10,886 nucleotides of DNA, from contig JAZGDL010000431.1 of the NCBI GenBank assembly GCA_036477795.1, positions 1 to 10,886 on the forward strand, in the 5' to 3' direction. The DNA is from JAZGDL01 sp036477795. GTDB taxonomy: Bacteria > Planctomycetota > Phycisphaerae > UBA1845. Positions 1-6,027 of this stretch are shown in pieces. Made by a program: the position numbers and the translations under genes. Numbering within the stretch: the stretch's first letter is position 1; every line of letters begins with the position of its first letter. The notes under the pieces are model-generated. The model ran no database searches. It worked only from the letters and a program-made list of their open reading frames with translations, and was not told the origin of the DNA.

Positions 1-200
1 ATCTGGTCAAGTCTGGCATCCTGGTCCCCGCCAAGGTCGAGCGCATCGCCTTGCAGAACGCCGCGTCCGTAGCCAGCTTACTGCTGACCACGGAAGCGGT
101 GGTCAGCGAGATCAAGGAGAAGAAGGAAAAGCCAGCTGGCGGGGCGCCTCCGGGAATGGGCGGCATGGGTGGAATGGGCGGAATGGGCGGCATGATGTAA
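1..200 (+). CDS. groEL: GroEL chaperonin (60 kDa), C-terminal end only
   Basis: This is the last 65 codons of a chaperonin GroEL gene whose start lies left of the window; the frame begins at base 3 and ends in TAA at 198-200. The peptide reads VKSGILVPAKVERIALQNAA, then SVASLLLTTEAVVSEIKEKK, the conserved end of the GroEL equatorial domain. It finishes with PAGG, a proline-containing linker and a GMGGMGGM-type tail ending in MM. The Gly-Gly-Met tail is a hallmark of bacterial GroEL and projects into the folding cavity. GroEL forms a cytoplasmic double-ring ATPase that refolds proteins together with GroES. Whether groES lies upstream, or whether this is one of several groEL copies (common in planctomycetes), cannot be seen. 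The gene converges on the minus-strand gene ending at 330, with a hairpin between them. Confidence 0.97.
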   Translation, partial: LVKSGILVPAKVERIALQNAASVASLLLTTEAVVSEIKEKKEKPAGGAPPGMGGMGGMGGMGGMM

Positions 201-250
201 ACCGAGGGGGCAATCTCAGACCCTACAACAAGACTCCGGGCGATCCGATG

Positions 251-314
251 AGCGAATGGCGAATTCAGAATAGCGAATTCAGTGGATCTCTCCTTTCGCT
301 ATTCGCCATTCGCT
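251..314. repeat. Heptamer-based inverted repeat (candidate bidirectional terminator)
   Basis: The left arm AGCGAATGGCGAAT (251-264) is a perfect 14-bp reverse complement of ATTCGCCATTCGCT (301-314). A second inner pair, TAGCGAA (271-277) and TTCGCTA (295-301), shares the end of the right arm, so two stem registers are possible. Both arms are built from tandem copies of a 7-base unit, ATTCGCY or its complement. The element lies between the convergent ends of groEL (200) and the zinc-ribbon gene (330) and could stop transcription from both sides. It has no clear T-run, so intrinsic termination is inferred from position only. It could equally be a dispersed genomic repeat. Confidence 0.7.
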
Positions 315-329
315 AGTGGTTCGGTTCTG

Positions 330-779
330 TTAGACGCTCTTATACTTCTGTGAAGTCCCCAGTTCAAACCCTTCGTGAGCCGGGTTCAGCTTGCCCTTGC
401 GATACTCCGCCCGACAGGCGTAGCACGCCGTCATCCGCCCGATGACCATGTACAAAGCCAGATCAAACAACACCGCGCCCGCCAGAATGGCATATGCCAG
501 CATGAAGTTCGACCGTAAGAAATAGATGCTGGCCCCCCCCGCGATCAGCACCACGGCCAGGCCGACGCGCGGCGGAAAGTCCTTGCGTATGAACAGTTCG
601 CGACATCCACAGACGGCGCACACGTCAACCGTGTGATCTTGTCGCATCGCCTCGGTGACCTGAATCGAATGGGCCTTGCGACAACGCGGGCACTCGATCG
701 AATCGCCGGCTTCTTCCAGCGGCTCGTACTCGATGATGGCCACACAGAGGTCGGTAGGGCAGTGGTAGCGGATTTGCAA
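330..779 (-). CDS. Small zinc-ribbon membrane protein, function unknown
   Basis: A 149-residue protein I do not recognise as a named family. The N-terminal cytosol-type part carries cysteine pairs at C7/C12, C30/C33 (CPRC) and C54/C57/C59 (CAVCGC), resembling zinc ribbons or rubredoxin-like knuckles. Two hydrophobic helices follow at about residues 72-90 and 92-113, and a last CYAC pair (C119/C122) lies after the second helix, followed by a charged tail. The paired cysteines would therefore sit on the same side of the membrane and could bind metal together. The start is TTG at 779, chosen because a strong GAGGA ribosome site lies 5 bases upstream and no better ATG exists. It is 20 bases downstream of the polytopic membrane protein gene and almost certainly cotranscribed with it. 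Codon use and GC content match the neighbours. A role in membrane assembly or metal handling is only a guess. Confidence 0.85.
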   Translation of the reverse strand: MQIRYHCPTDLCVAIIEYEPLEEAGDSIECPRCRKAHSIQVTEAMRQDHTVDVCAVCGCRELFIRKDFPPRVGLAVVLIAGGASIYFLRSNFMLAYAILAGAVLFDLALYMVIGRMTACYACRAEYRKGKLNPAHEGFELGTSQKYKSV

Positions 780-784
780 CGGAA

Positions 785-789
785 TCCTC
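785..789 (-). promoter_or_regulatory. Ribosome binding site supporting a TTG start
   Basis: On the minus strand GAGGA lies 5 bases before the TTG at 779-777. It falls in the 20-base gap after the upstream stop codon and is the main reason to accept the rare TTG start of the zinc-ribbon gene. Confidence 0.6.
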
Positions 790-799
790 GTTCGAATCG

Positions 800-1597
800 T
801 TACAGGGGAAGCCCAATCTCGTTGACCAGATGCTGGCTGCTCAGCTCACCGATGTAAACGAACACTGAGGCGAAATAGAGTATCCCGGTCGCCGACTGGG
901 TGCTGCGACATTTGACACAGTCCGCCACAAAATAGGCGAACACGCCCGCCGCGACCAACCCGACCGCCACCCGCAACGACAGGATCAGCCACAAACTCGA
1001 CATCTTGGAGCCGAACCATCCGCTTCCGCCGCCCCAAGACCCGAAATAGAGAAGCACCAGGCATAGCGCCAGATAAGCCCAGCGCAACCCGACGGCCAGC
1101 GCGAACAACCGGCTCACCCGCCGCAGCGGCGCGATGGGCAACTTTCTGGCCGTCAGATAGGCATGCCCCAACAGCCACGCCACCGTCACACTGCCCAGCA
1201 GGAACGACGATAACACCCGGCCCAGAAGATTCAGCAACCAGGCACCCTCGCCCACGTCGCTGAACATCATGGACCACACGCACGAAGCTGCAATACCGCA
1301 GACGCCCCCGATCGCCGCCGCGATCCGCAACCACGAACTCTTCGAATCCATAACCGGGGCCAACAGAATGACGGCCGCCGCCCCCACGGCGCTCACCAAC
1401 GACAGACTTCCACCAACCGTTCCCCGCCCACCGCTCATCCAGCCGTCCATGACGCTCCAAACCCCGATCCCCACCAATACGGCGAACGCAACGATCCCGA
1501 CCAGGCGCACAAAACGATACGCCGCCGCCTCTATCCGGCTCATCGCCAGCACAGCGAGCATCCCACCACCCAGTGAACAGAAAAACGTCGGAACCAT
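800..1597 (-). CDS. Polytopic membrane protein, function unknown
   Basis: A 265-residue, strongly hydrophobic protein with about seven or eight predicted membrane segments, roughly at residues 3-20, 30-50, 62-82, 88-107, 118-143, 160-184, 200-225 and 233-255. Between segments five and six is a conserved-looking loop, GHAYLTARKLPIAPLRR, rich in basic residues and so probably cytoplasmic. A single CVKC motif follows segment seven and could bind metal or form a disulfide. I recognise no transport or enzyme signature. The ATG at 1597 has no clear ribosome site and lies only 11 bases from a good -10 box, so either the message is nearly leaderless or translation begins at the in-frame ATG at 1561 (residue 13), which is preceded by GGGTGGTGGG. 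The gene is first in a two-gene unit with the zinc-ribbon membrane protein, suggesting the two act together in the inner membrane. It is divergent from the gene at 1805. Confidence 0.85.
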   Translation of the reverse strand: MVPTFFCSLGGGMLAVLAMSRIEAAAYRFVRLVGIVAFAVLVGIGVWSVMDGWMSGGRGTVGGSLSLVSAVGAAAVILLAPVMDSKSSWLRIAAAIGGVCGIAASCVWSMMFSDVGEGAWLLNLLGRVLSSFLLGSVTVAWLLGHAYLTARKLPIAPLRRVSRLFALAVGLRWAYLALCLVLLYFGSWGGGSGWFGSKMSSLWLILSLRVAVGLVAAGVFAYFVADCVKCRSTQSATGILYFASVFVYIGELSSQHLVNEIGLPL

Positions 1598-1608
1598 GCG
1601 GCTGTCAT

Positions 1609-1636
1609 CTTATAGGGTTTTACGGCACCCACACAA
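1609..1636 (-). promoter_or_regulatory. Candidate sigma-70-type promoter for the membrane/zinc-ribbon operon
   Basis: On the minus strand TTGTGT (1636-1631) and TATAAG (1614-1609) are separated by 16 bases. The -10 box matches the TATAAT consensus at 5 of 6 positions and the -35 box at 3 of 6. The expected start of transcription, near 1602, is about 5 bases before the ATG at 1597. This placement is a motif match only. Confidence 0.45.
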
Positions 1637-1671
1637 CCTGGATAATAGGCGCGAAACAACCGTGGCAGCGG

Positions 1672-1689
1672 TCCCGACGTACGTCGGGA
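1672..1689. repeat. 18-bp perfect palindrome in divergent intergenic region
   Basis: TCCCGACGTACGTCGGGA reads identically on both strands with no spacer. It lies between the divergent genes starting at 1597 (-) and 1805 (+), about 36 bases upstream of the -35 box proposed for the minus-strand operon. Position and perfect dyad symmetry fit a dimeric regulator operator. The same kind of GC-rich palindrome can also be a dispersed genomic repeat, which I cannot test here. Confidence 0.65.
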
Positions 1690-1794
1690 TTCGGCAGCCC
1701 ATGCAAGGACGCTCGCGTTTGCCCGATTCCAATTATACCGCCAAATTGTAATGGCCGGACGCCCCGAAACCGCTTACGCTAAGGGGTGGACGGC

Positions 1795-1798
1795 GAGG
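1795..1798 (+). promoter_or_regulatory. Ribosome binding site deciding the start at 1805
   Basis: GAGG lies 6 bases before the ATG at 1805. The in-frame ATG at 1751 has an AT-rich upstream stretch with no purine-rich site, so the downstream start is preferred. Confidence 0.55.
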
Positions 1799-1804
1799 TA
1801 CATA

Positions 1805-3274
1805 ATGCCAGCCACAGCCAAGAGAAGAAGCCGAATGCGTCGATGGGCTTTCCGGGCCCTGTCGGTGGCGGTCCTGTTGGTCGCCGTTATGGTCGCCATC
1901 TTCTACGTCCTGGCAAGATCAGCGACGTCGCGGTGGGAACGCCTGACGGCTGAGCTCCGCGACCAGGGCGCCCCGCTGACTTTCGCCGAAATCCAAGCAT
2001 CCCGGCCCCCCATCCCTGAAGATTCGAACGGTGCCCTGGCGATTCACGCCGCTGCCAAGCGTCTCGAAGACATTGAGCAACCGGACAAGTCAGGTGTTTT
2101 CATGCTCGACAGGGACTGCAATGCAGACTTCTTCGACGGGATAACTCGTAACTGTGTGCAGCCGACGCGCGACTATGTGGAAGCGAGGCAGGGAGCCTTT
2201 GACGAACTAGCAAGAGTCGGCAATTACCAGCACGTCCGCCATGACATCTCCTACGAGGGCACGATGTTCGAGTTTCCGTCGAGGCTGATAGAGCTTGGCT
2301 CCCAGGCACGTGCGCTTGCCAGGCTCGCCAACTCAGTCGCCATCCTGAAGACCATCGACGGTGATAACGCCCAAGCGCGAGAGGCAATTGTGCTCCAACT
2401 TCGGCTTTCCGAGCCGCTCTATGCGGAGCCTGAGCTAATCTCGCTCCTCGTGGCTACCGCCATCGACGCGTTGGCTGTACAGGCAACCGAGGGACTGCTT
2501 CGAGCAAACGAATTAACCAGCGATGACTTGATCCGACTGCAGGGCGAATGGGAGCGGCTGGCGAAGCACCGAACGATGAAATGGGCTTTGCTCGGCGAGC
2601 GAGCTCATATCGTTCGCATGACCATAGCCGACAAAGACCAAGTGATGGCTGAGGTGGCAGCGATCGTCGCTACGGCCAACGATCCTCCGCCGAAGCGATG
2701 GAGGCTTCCGAATCCCGCCAATTGGATTCCCTTCAAAGATGATTGGTTTCTCTACGAAAACGGAATCCACGGCGTCACGATTCTCAGCCGATTAGTTGGC
2801 GCCACCGATAAGTGTTCGCATTTGCTAAACGTTGCGAAGCGCGAACAGGCATCCCTACCTCGGTTCGCTCCAGGCCGAACCTTGATTCGAATCTCGCTGC
2901 CCGTCCTCACGCGGTCTATCGAACTGCATGCTCGGAGTCTTGCGCTCTTCAGGTGTATTCCGGTTGCCCTTGCCGCGGAACGTTTCCGACTTACCAATGG
3001 ACGGTTCCCGCGTACGACATACGAACTGGTGCCCGACTACCTCACAGAGGTGGCCAGCGACCCGTTCGTTGGTCAGCCACTCCGTCTCGTGTCAAGCGAC
3101 GAGGGCATCATCGTCTACTCAGTCGGAGAGAACATGACCGACGACGGGGGACAAGTGGTTCCGCAAGCGGGGGAACGACTTCAACGCGACTTCGGGGTCC
3201 GTCTCTTGACCCCGAGCCTGCGAGGCCTCGAGTTTATCGAAAGCTCGGAACCGTCGAATGCATCGGGGCCCTAG
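1805..3274 (+). CDS. Single-pass membrane-anchored protein with pseudopilin-like C-terminal segment
   Basis: A 489-residue protein of unknown function, of a kind I associate with planctomycete genomes. A basic N-terminus (KRRSRMRR) precedes one hydrophobic helix at about residues 15-37, which would leave most of the chain outside the cytoplasm. The region after the helix reads LTAELRDQGAPLTFAEI, then PPIPEDSNGA, and is followed by a long, probably helical middle with many leucines and alanines. Residues 389-449 recall the C-terminal domain of type II secretion pseudopilin GspG: AAERFRLTNGRFPRTTYEL, then LVPDYLTEVASDPF, then YSVGENMTDDGG (438-449). The classic prepilin cleavage site GFTLIE is absent from the N-terminus, so it is not a true pseudopilin. 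An upstream in-frame ATG at 1751 would add 18 residues but lacks a ribosome site. The gene stands alone, divergent from the membrane protein operon and convergent with the glycosyltransferase. Confidence 0.85.
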   Translation: MPATAKRRSRMRRWAFRALSVAVLLVAVMVAIFYVLARSATSRWERLTAELRDQGAPLTFAEIQASRPPIPEDSNGALAIHAAAKRLEDIEQPDKSGVFMLDRDCNADFFDGITRNCVQPTRDYVEARQGAFDELARVGNYQHVRHDISYEGTMFEFPSRLIELGSQARALARLANSVAILKTIDGDNAQAREAIVLQLRLSEPLYAEPELISLLVATAIDALAVQATEGLLRANELTSDDLIRLQGEWERLAKHRTMKWALLGERAHIVRMTIADKDQVMAEVAAIVATANDPPPKRWRLPNPANWIPFKDDWFLYENGIHGVTILSRLVGATDKCSHLLNVAKREQASLPRFAPGRTLIRISLPVLTRSIELHARSLALFRCIPVALAAERFRLTNGRFPRTTYELVPDYLTEVASDPFVGQPLRLVSSDEGIIVYSVGENMTDDGGQVVPQAGERLQRDFGVRLLTPSLRGLEFIESSEPSNASGP

Positions 3275-3289
3275 CGCACTGCGCCGGTG

Positions 3290-3318
3290 CCCCATCCTTT
3301 GCGCAGCAAAGGGTGGGG
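3290..3318. terminator. Hairpin at convergent gene ends (candidate bidirectional terminator)
   Basis: CCCCATCCTTTGC (3290-3302) pairs with GCAAAGGGTGGGG (3306-3318) at 12 of 13 positions around a three-base GCA loop; past one mismatch the stem extends by two more pairs. It starts 16 bases after the TAG of the 1805 gene and 97 bases after the stop of the minus-strand glycosyltransferase. The stem is strong but no T-run follows on either strand, so termination is inferred from position. Its sequence resembles dispersed intergenic repeats. Confidence 0.5.
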
Positions 3319-3365
3319 GACGGAACCGACGGCCGTGGGCGTCCCGCACCCCACATGTCTTAGCC

Positions 3366-3388
3366 GTAGGGTGGGCCATGCCCACCAC
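3366..3388. repeat. GTAGGGTGGGC-type palindromic repeat
   Basis: GGTGGGC (3370-3376) and GCCCACC (3380-3386) form a perfect 7-bp stem with a three-base loop, preceded by GTAG. The unit begins GTAGGGT, as does the left arm of the 23-bp inverted repeat at 5897, so the two may be related. GTAGGGTGGGC repeats are, from memory, widespread intergenic elements in several bacterial phyla. It lies 27 bases past the stop codon of the minus-strand glycosyltransferase. Confidence 0.55.
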
Positions 3389-3414
3389 TCACATCCGTGC
3401 CCGCGACTGAAGTC

Positions 3415-4587
3415 TCAGCCGCGCAACAACGCTTCCAGCTTGGCCACTTCACGGTCCCAACTGTATCGTTCCTCGATGCGCCTGCGGGCCGCCCGACCCA
3501 GTTCCGATCGCCGAACCGGGTTGCGCAACAGCTTCACGATACGGTCGCTGATCGCTGCGGCGTCGTCGGCGACGACGAAGTGCTTCTCGTCCTCGGCGTC
3601 GATGCCCGCGGCTGCGAGCGAACTGACCACCACCGGCCGCGACGCAGCCATGGCCTCCAACACCTTGTTCTGCACCCCGCGACCCATCCGAAGTGGAGCC
3701 ACACTCACCGCGAATTCCTCAACGTGACGCCTGACATCTTCGACTTCGCCGCGCACGCGAATCCCTTCCCGCAATTCCAGTTCCCGCACACCACGCCCCG
3801 GCGATCGTCCGACGATCTCAAACGTCGCATCGGGCACCTGGCTGCGCACCTCCGGCCATACGTTATCCGCAAACCAGCGCACCGCATCGACATTGGGCAA
3901 GTAGTCCATCTGCCCGACGAATCCCACCGCGGGCCCCGCCGCGCCCGCCGGTTTGGACGCCGGCGGCGACGCCGCCACTCCGTTGCCAACCACGTGCAAT
4001 CGCCGCCTCAGCGACGGGTCTGTGACTTCGTCGGCCTCCGCCTCGGTTACCACCGTGCACGCGTCAAAGGCTTCGAGCCATCGCAGTTCCGACGCCCGCA
4101 CCCGTCCCGACTCCACCCGGTAGAGCCAGGCCCGAAGACCCGAGCTGTGCCGGGCGAAGGACTTCCATTTGAAACTGTCCCAGTCGCACAGGTCCAGCAC
4201 CATGCGCCCCGCCTCGATCACCCTCCGGTAGGGAGCCATGCTCGACGAAAAGATCACCGCCGCGTCAAACCCGACCTCGCCACACCACCTGCGCAGGAGC
4301 CGGCGCATCCGCACATCGCTGTAATATCCCTCGGACAACGACCCCCCGACGGCCATGCGCGCTAATCCGCGAAACAGACCGTACTTGGGAGACAGACGAA
4401 TGGCACCGACGTGCTTGCACCATCGGCCTAGCGCGCCAACGTGAACCATGTCCTTCGGATCATCGACAAAGCACGCGCACCATACATCGTGCCGGACCCC
4501 CAGATACTGCAACTGATGAAAGGAACGGATCTTGTCACCTTTGTCCGGTGGATAGGGCATGCGATGGGCCAGATAGAGAATCTTCAT
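3415..4587 (-). CDS. Glycosyltransferase, XrtA/PEP-CTERM (EpsH1) system-associated type
   Basis: A 390-residue GT4-like sugar transferase, expected to add a sugar to a lipid-linked or growing exopolysaccharide at the cytoplasmic face of the inner membrane. The N-terminus MKILYLAHRMPYPPDKGDKI, followed by RSF, matches what I know of the TIGR03087 family (sugar transferase, PEP-CTERM/EpsH1 associated), as does CFVDDPKD a little further on. The second Rossmann domain starts at GFVGQMDYLPN (222-232). The acceptor and nucleotide-sugar site carries GRGVQNKVLEAMA (302-314) with E311 as the expected conserved glutamate, then RPVVVSS. The length is normal for the family. The ATG at 4587 is chosen over the adjacent GTG at 4590; neither has a strong ribosome site, and the gene starts 7 bases after the FemAB stop, so it is probably translated by coupling. 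The sugar donor cannot be told from the sequence. Confidence 0.92.
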   Translation of the reverse strand: MKILYLAHRMPYPPDKGDKIRSFHQLQYLGVRHDVWCACFVDDPKDMVHVGALGRWCKHVGAIRLSPKYGLFRGLARMAVGGSLSEGYYSDVRMRRLLRRWCGEVGFDAAVIFSSSMAPYRRVIEAGRMVLDLCDWDSFKWKSFARHSSGLRAWLYRVESGRVRASELRWLEAFDACTVVTEAEADEVTDPSLRRRLHVVGNGVAASPPASKPAGAAGPAVGFVGQMDYLPNVDAVRWFADNVWPEVRSQVPDATFEIVGRSPGRGVRELELREGIRVRGEVEDVRRHVEEFAVSVAPLRMGRGVQNKVLEAMAASRPVVVSSLAAAGIDAEDEKHFVVADDAAAISDRIVKLLRNPVRRSELGRAARRRIEERYSWDREVAKLEALLRG

Positions 4588-4594
4588 CACCGTG

Positions 4595-5695
4595 TCAGCC
4601 GGGGATATGCCTGCTCAGCCAGGCCCCTAAAGAACGCGCCATCCAGGCCGGCAACAGCGGCCACAACCGGCGGGCCATGCGAAACTTCGGGTTGCTCGGG
4701 GTAAGATCCGTCCCGGCGCCATGCGGCGGCGTGTACACCTGGTATTGCAGCGGTGTGGGAGCGAACCCCTGATTCTGCTTGAACGCGCAGGCCCCGTGAT
4801 TGTCACGGCGCGACCGGCCGAAGTCAAACGTGTGACAGCCTTCTGTCACCGCCCGTTCCATCGCCGTCAAGTATACGAAATTGTTGACGCTTAAGTGGTT
4901 GAAGCGGGCGTCGGCTCCCACGAAGTAGGGCATGGCTACACCGTTGAAAAGAAACGTGACCAGACCGGCCACGGGTTGATTCCCGTAGGATATGAGTGAC
5001 ACCAGGTGACCTCCAGGAGTCCGGTCAATAAGCTCTTGAAAAAAGCGGAATGGATAATTGAGCGATCCCAGCCGCCGCATGGTGTCACAGTACAAGCGCC
5101 ACACCGCGGCAAGATGGCGGTCGTCGAACGATACGGACAGTTTGTGGCGGCAGCGGGCGTGCCGGGCCGCCGCCCGTGCCTTGCGAGGCAGCGACGCCAG
5201 ACAATCCTCGGGCTCATCCGGCAACTTCCGACGGAATGTTACGTAACGATCGACGACCCGAACCCCTGTCCAGCGGGCCCGCTCCGAGCGCAACTCGATC
5301 ATCCGTGCCCCGACCCGCCGGCTGAGGGCGTATGATTCCGCTTGTATCCGCTTTTGAGCTTCCTCGTCCTCTCCCAGCGAACCGCCATAAACCGCGTAGG
5401 GAACACTCACCAGCAGCTTGCCGGCCAACAGGCTGCGCACCTCAAACAAAGGCAATCCCCCCACTATCCGCCCCCCGCGCCGCGCGATCAGATACCAGGG
5501 CCGGTGACCGAACGCCGCACGCACCGCCTGCATCCACGCCGTGCCGTGGAAGATCGTTCCGCCGAGCGCACGGTGATTGAAGCGATCCCATTCGGCAAAG
5601 GCGTTTGCGGCCAAAGCCTCAACCTCAACAGGTCGTATCCTTACCCGGGCGGGCGCATCTTGGCCGGCGAATGTCGAAGCGGTCACCGTGGTCAC
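4595..5695 (-). CDS. FemAB family protein, XrtA/PEP-CTERM system-associated type
   Basis: A 366-residue protein with a tandem GNAT-like fold of the FemAB/peptidoglycan-bridge class. In XrtA (exosortase A) loci such proteins are found beside exopolysaccharide genes and are thought to transfer an acyl or aminoacyl group; the substrate is unknown. The first half has FHGTAWMQAVRAAFGHRPWY and LIARRGGRIVGGLPLFEVRS. The middle holds LPRKARAAARHA, the basic stretch typical of the family. The end has FDFGRSRRDNHGACAFKQ (290-307), then GFAPTPLQYQVY (310-321), the signature I associate with TIGR03019. The usual Lys-Asn-Trp-Gly-Phe near here reads QNQGF, a small deviation. The start is GTG at 5695; no ATG, GTG or TTG occurs upstream before the in-frame stop, and no ribosome site is evident. 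It is the first gene of a tight pair with the glycosyltransferase. Confidence 0.9.
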   Translation of the reverse strand: MTTVTASTFAGQDAPARVRIRPVEVEALAANAFAEWDRFNHRALGGTIFHGTAWMQAVRAAFGHRPWYLIARRGGRIVGGLPLFEVRSLLAGKLLVSVPYAVYGGSLGEDEEAQKRIQAESYALSRRVGARMIELRSERARWTGVRVVDRYVTFRRKLPDEPEDCLASLPRKARAAARHARCRHKLSVSFDDRHLAAVWRLYCDTMRRLGSLNYPFRFFQELIDRTPGGHLVSLISYGNQPVAGLVTFLFNGVAMPYFVGADARFNHLSVNNFVYLTAMERAVTEGCHTFDFGRSRRDNHGACAFKQNQGFAPTPLQYQVYTPPHGAGTDLTPSNPKFRMARRLWPLLPAWMARSLGAWLSRHIPG

Positions 5696-5800
5696 GCGAA
5701 TGTTATCGGCAGCCCCAACCCCGGCCTTCCGACGGCGCTTCCCAGCCGCGCCGACGCCGATTCCATTCGCCCCGTTATCCGGACTCCACTGGACCTGCTA

Positions 5801-5825
5801 TAACCTTATTGTGATTATTAGGTTA
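5801..5825 (-). promoter_or_regulatory. AT-rich imperfect inverted repeat upstream of FemAB gene
   Basis: TAACCT (5801-5806) pairs with AGGTTA (5820-5825), and two inner base pairs (5808/5818, 5809/5817) extend the symmetry around TGTGA. This is the only strongly AT-rich island in the gap. It lies about 105 bases upstream of the FemAB start and fits an operator or promoter region. No convincing -35/-10 pair could be assigned. Confidence 0.35.
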
Positions 5826-5883
5826 CTGCTTGAAGGCCGCCCAGGGGACTCGCGGTAGGACACCAACCCAGGCACATTAATAC

Positions 5884-6020
5884 TACAGCGCAAAGTGTAG
5901 GGTCCGCCGTGCGGACCACCCCGTGCCCACCCACCAATCTCGCGTTCGTGGTCCGCACGGCGGACCCTACGAGTCTCGCGGCGGTTTCCGAAAGTCGAAC
6001 GAGGACGGCTTTGCGCTGTA
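5884..6020. mobile_element. Putative 133-bp MITE with TA flanks (IS630/Tc1-like pattern)
   Basis: TACAGCGCAAAG (5884-5895) is a perfect 12-bp reverse complement of CTTTGCGCTGTA (6009-6020). If the outer TA on each side is the target duplication, the element proper runs 5886-6018 with 10-bp terminal repeats beginning CAGCGC. TA duplication is typical of IS630/Tc1-mariner insertions. The interior has no open frame and holds a separate 23-bp inverted repeat (5897-5970). Any transposase would act from elsewhere. Without other genomic copies this remains a structural inference. Confidence 0.5.
5897..5970. repeat. 23-bp perfect inverted repeat (long hairpin)
   Basis: The arms 5897-5919 and 5948-5970 are exact reverse complements over 23 bases, beginning GTAGGGTCCGCCGTGCGG, with a 28-base loop. 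Transcribed from either side they would form a very stable stem. The element lies 58 bases beyond the stop codon of the FAD oxidoreductase, so it could end that transcript; no T-run follows. The start GTAGGGT is shared with the repeat at 3366. Confidence 0.8.
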
Positions 6021-6027
6021 CTGCTAC

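Larger units (their letters stand above)
5696..6027. other. 332-base intergenic region with nested repeats, no gene
   Basis: No credible coding region on either strand. The part nearest the FemAB gene (5696-5800) is GC-rich and unremarkable. It is followed by an AT-rich inverted repeat (5801-5825) and then a MITE-like element (about 5884-6020) that ends 8 bases before the stop codon of the FAD oxidoreductase. The gap separates two co-directional minus-strand units, so it should contain a terminator for one and a promoter for the other. Confidence 0.75.

Noticed and set aside
201..329. CRISPR-like array from the ATTCGCY heptamers
   Set aside because: Units are 7 bases, adjacent and without unique spacers; no cas gene is present.
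1751..1804. Upstream ATG for the 489-residue protein
   Set aside because: No ribosome site precedes 1751, while GAGG is well placed before 1805.
3397..4365. 322-codon open frame on the plus strand
   Set aside because: Antisense to the glycosyltransferase; Arg/Pro/His-rich composition typical of a shadow frame.
5696..5883. Sigma-54 promoter for the XrtA-associated pair
   Set aside because: No TGGCAC-N5-TTGC match was found on the minus strand upstream of the FemAB gene.
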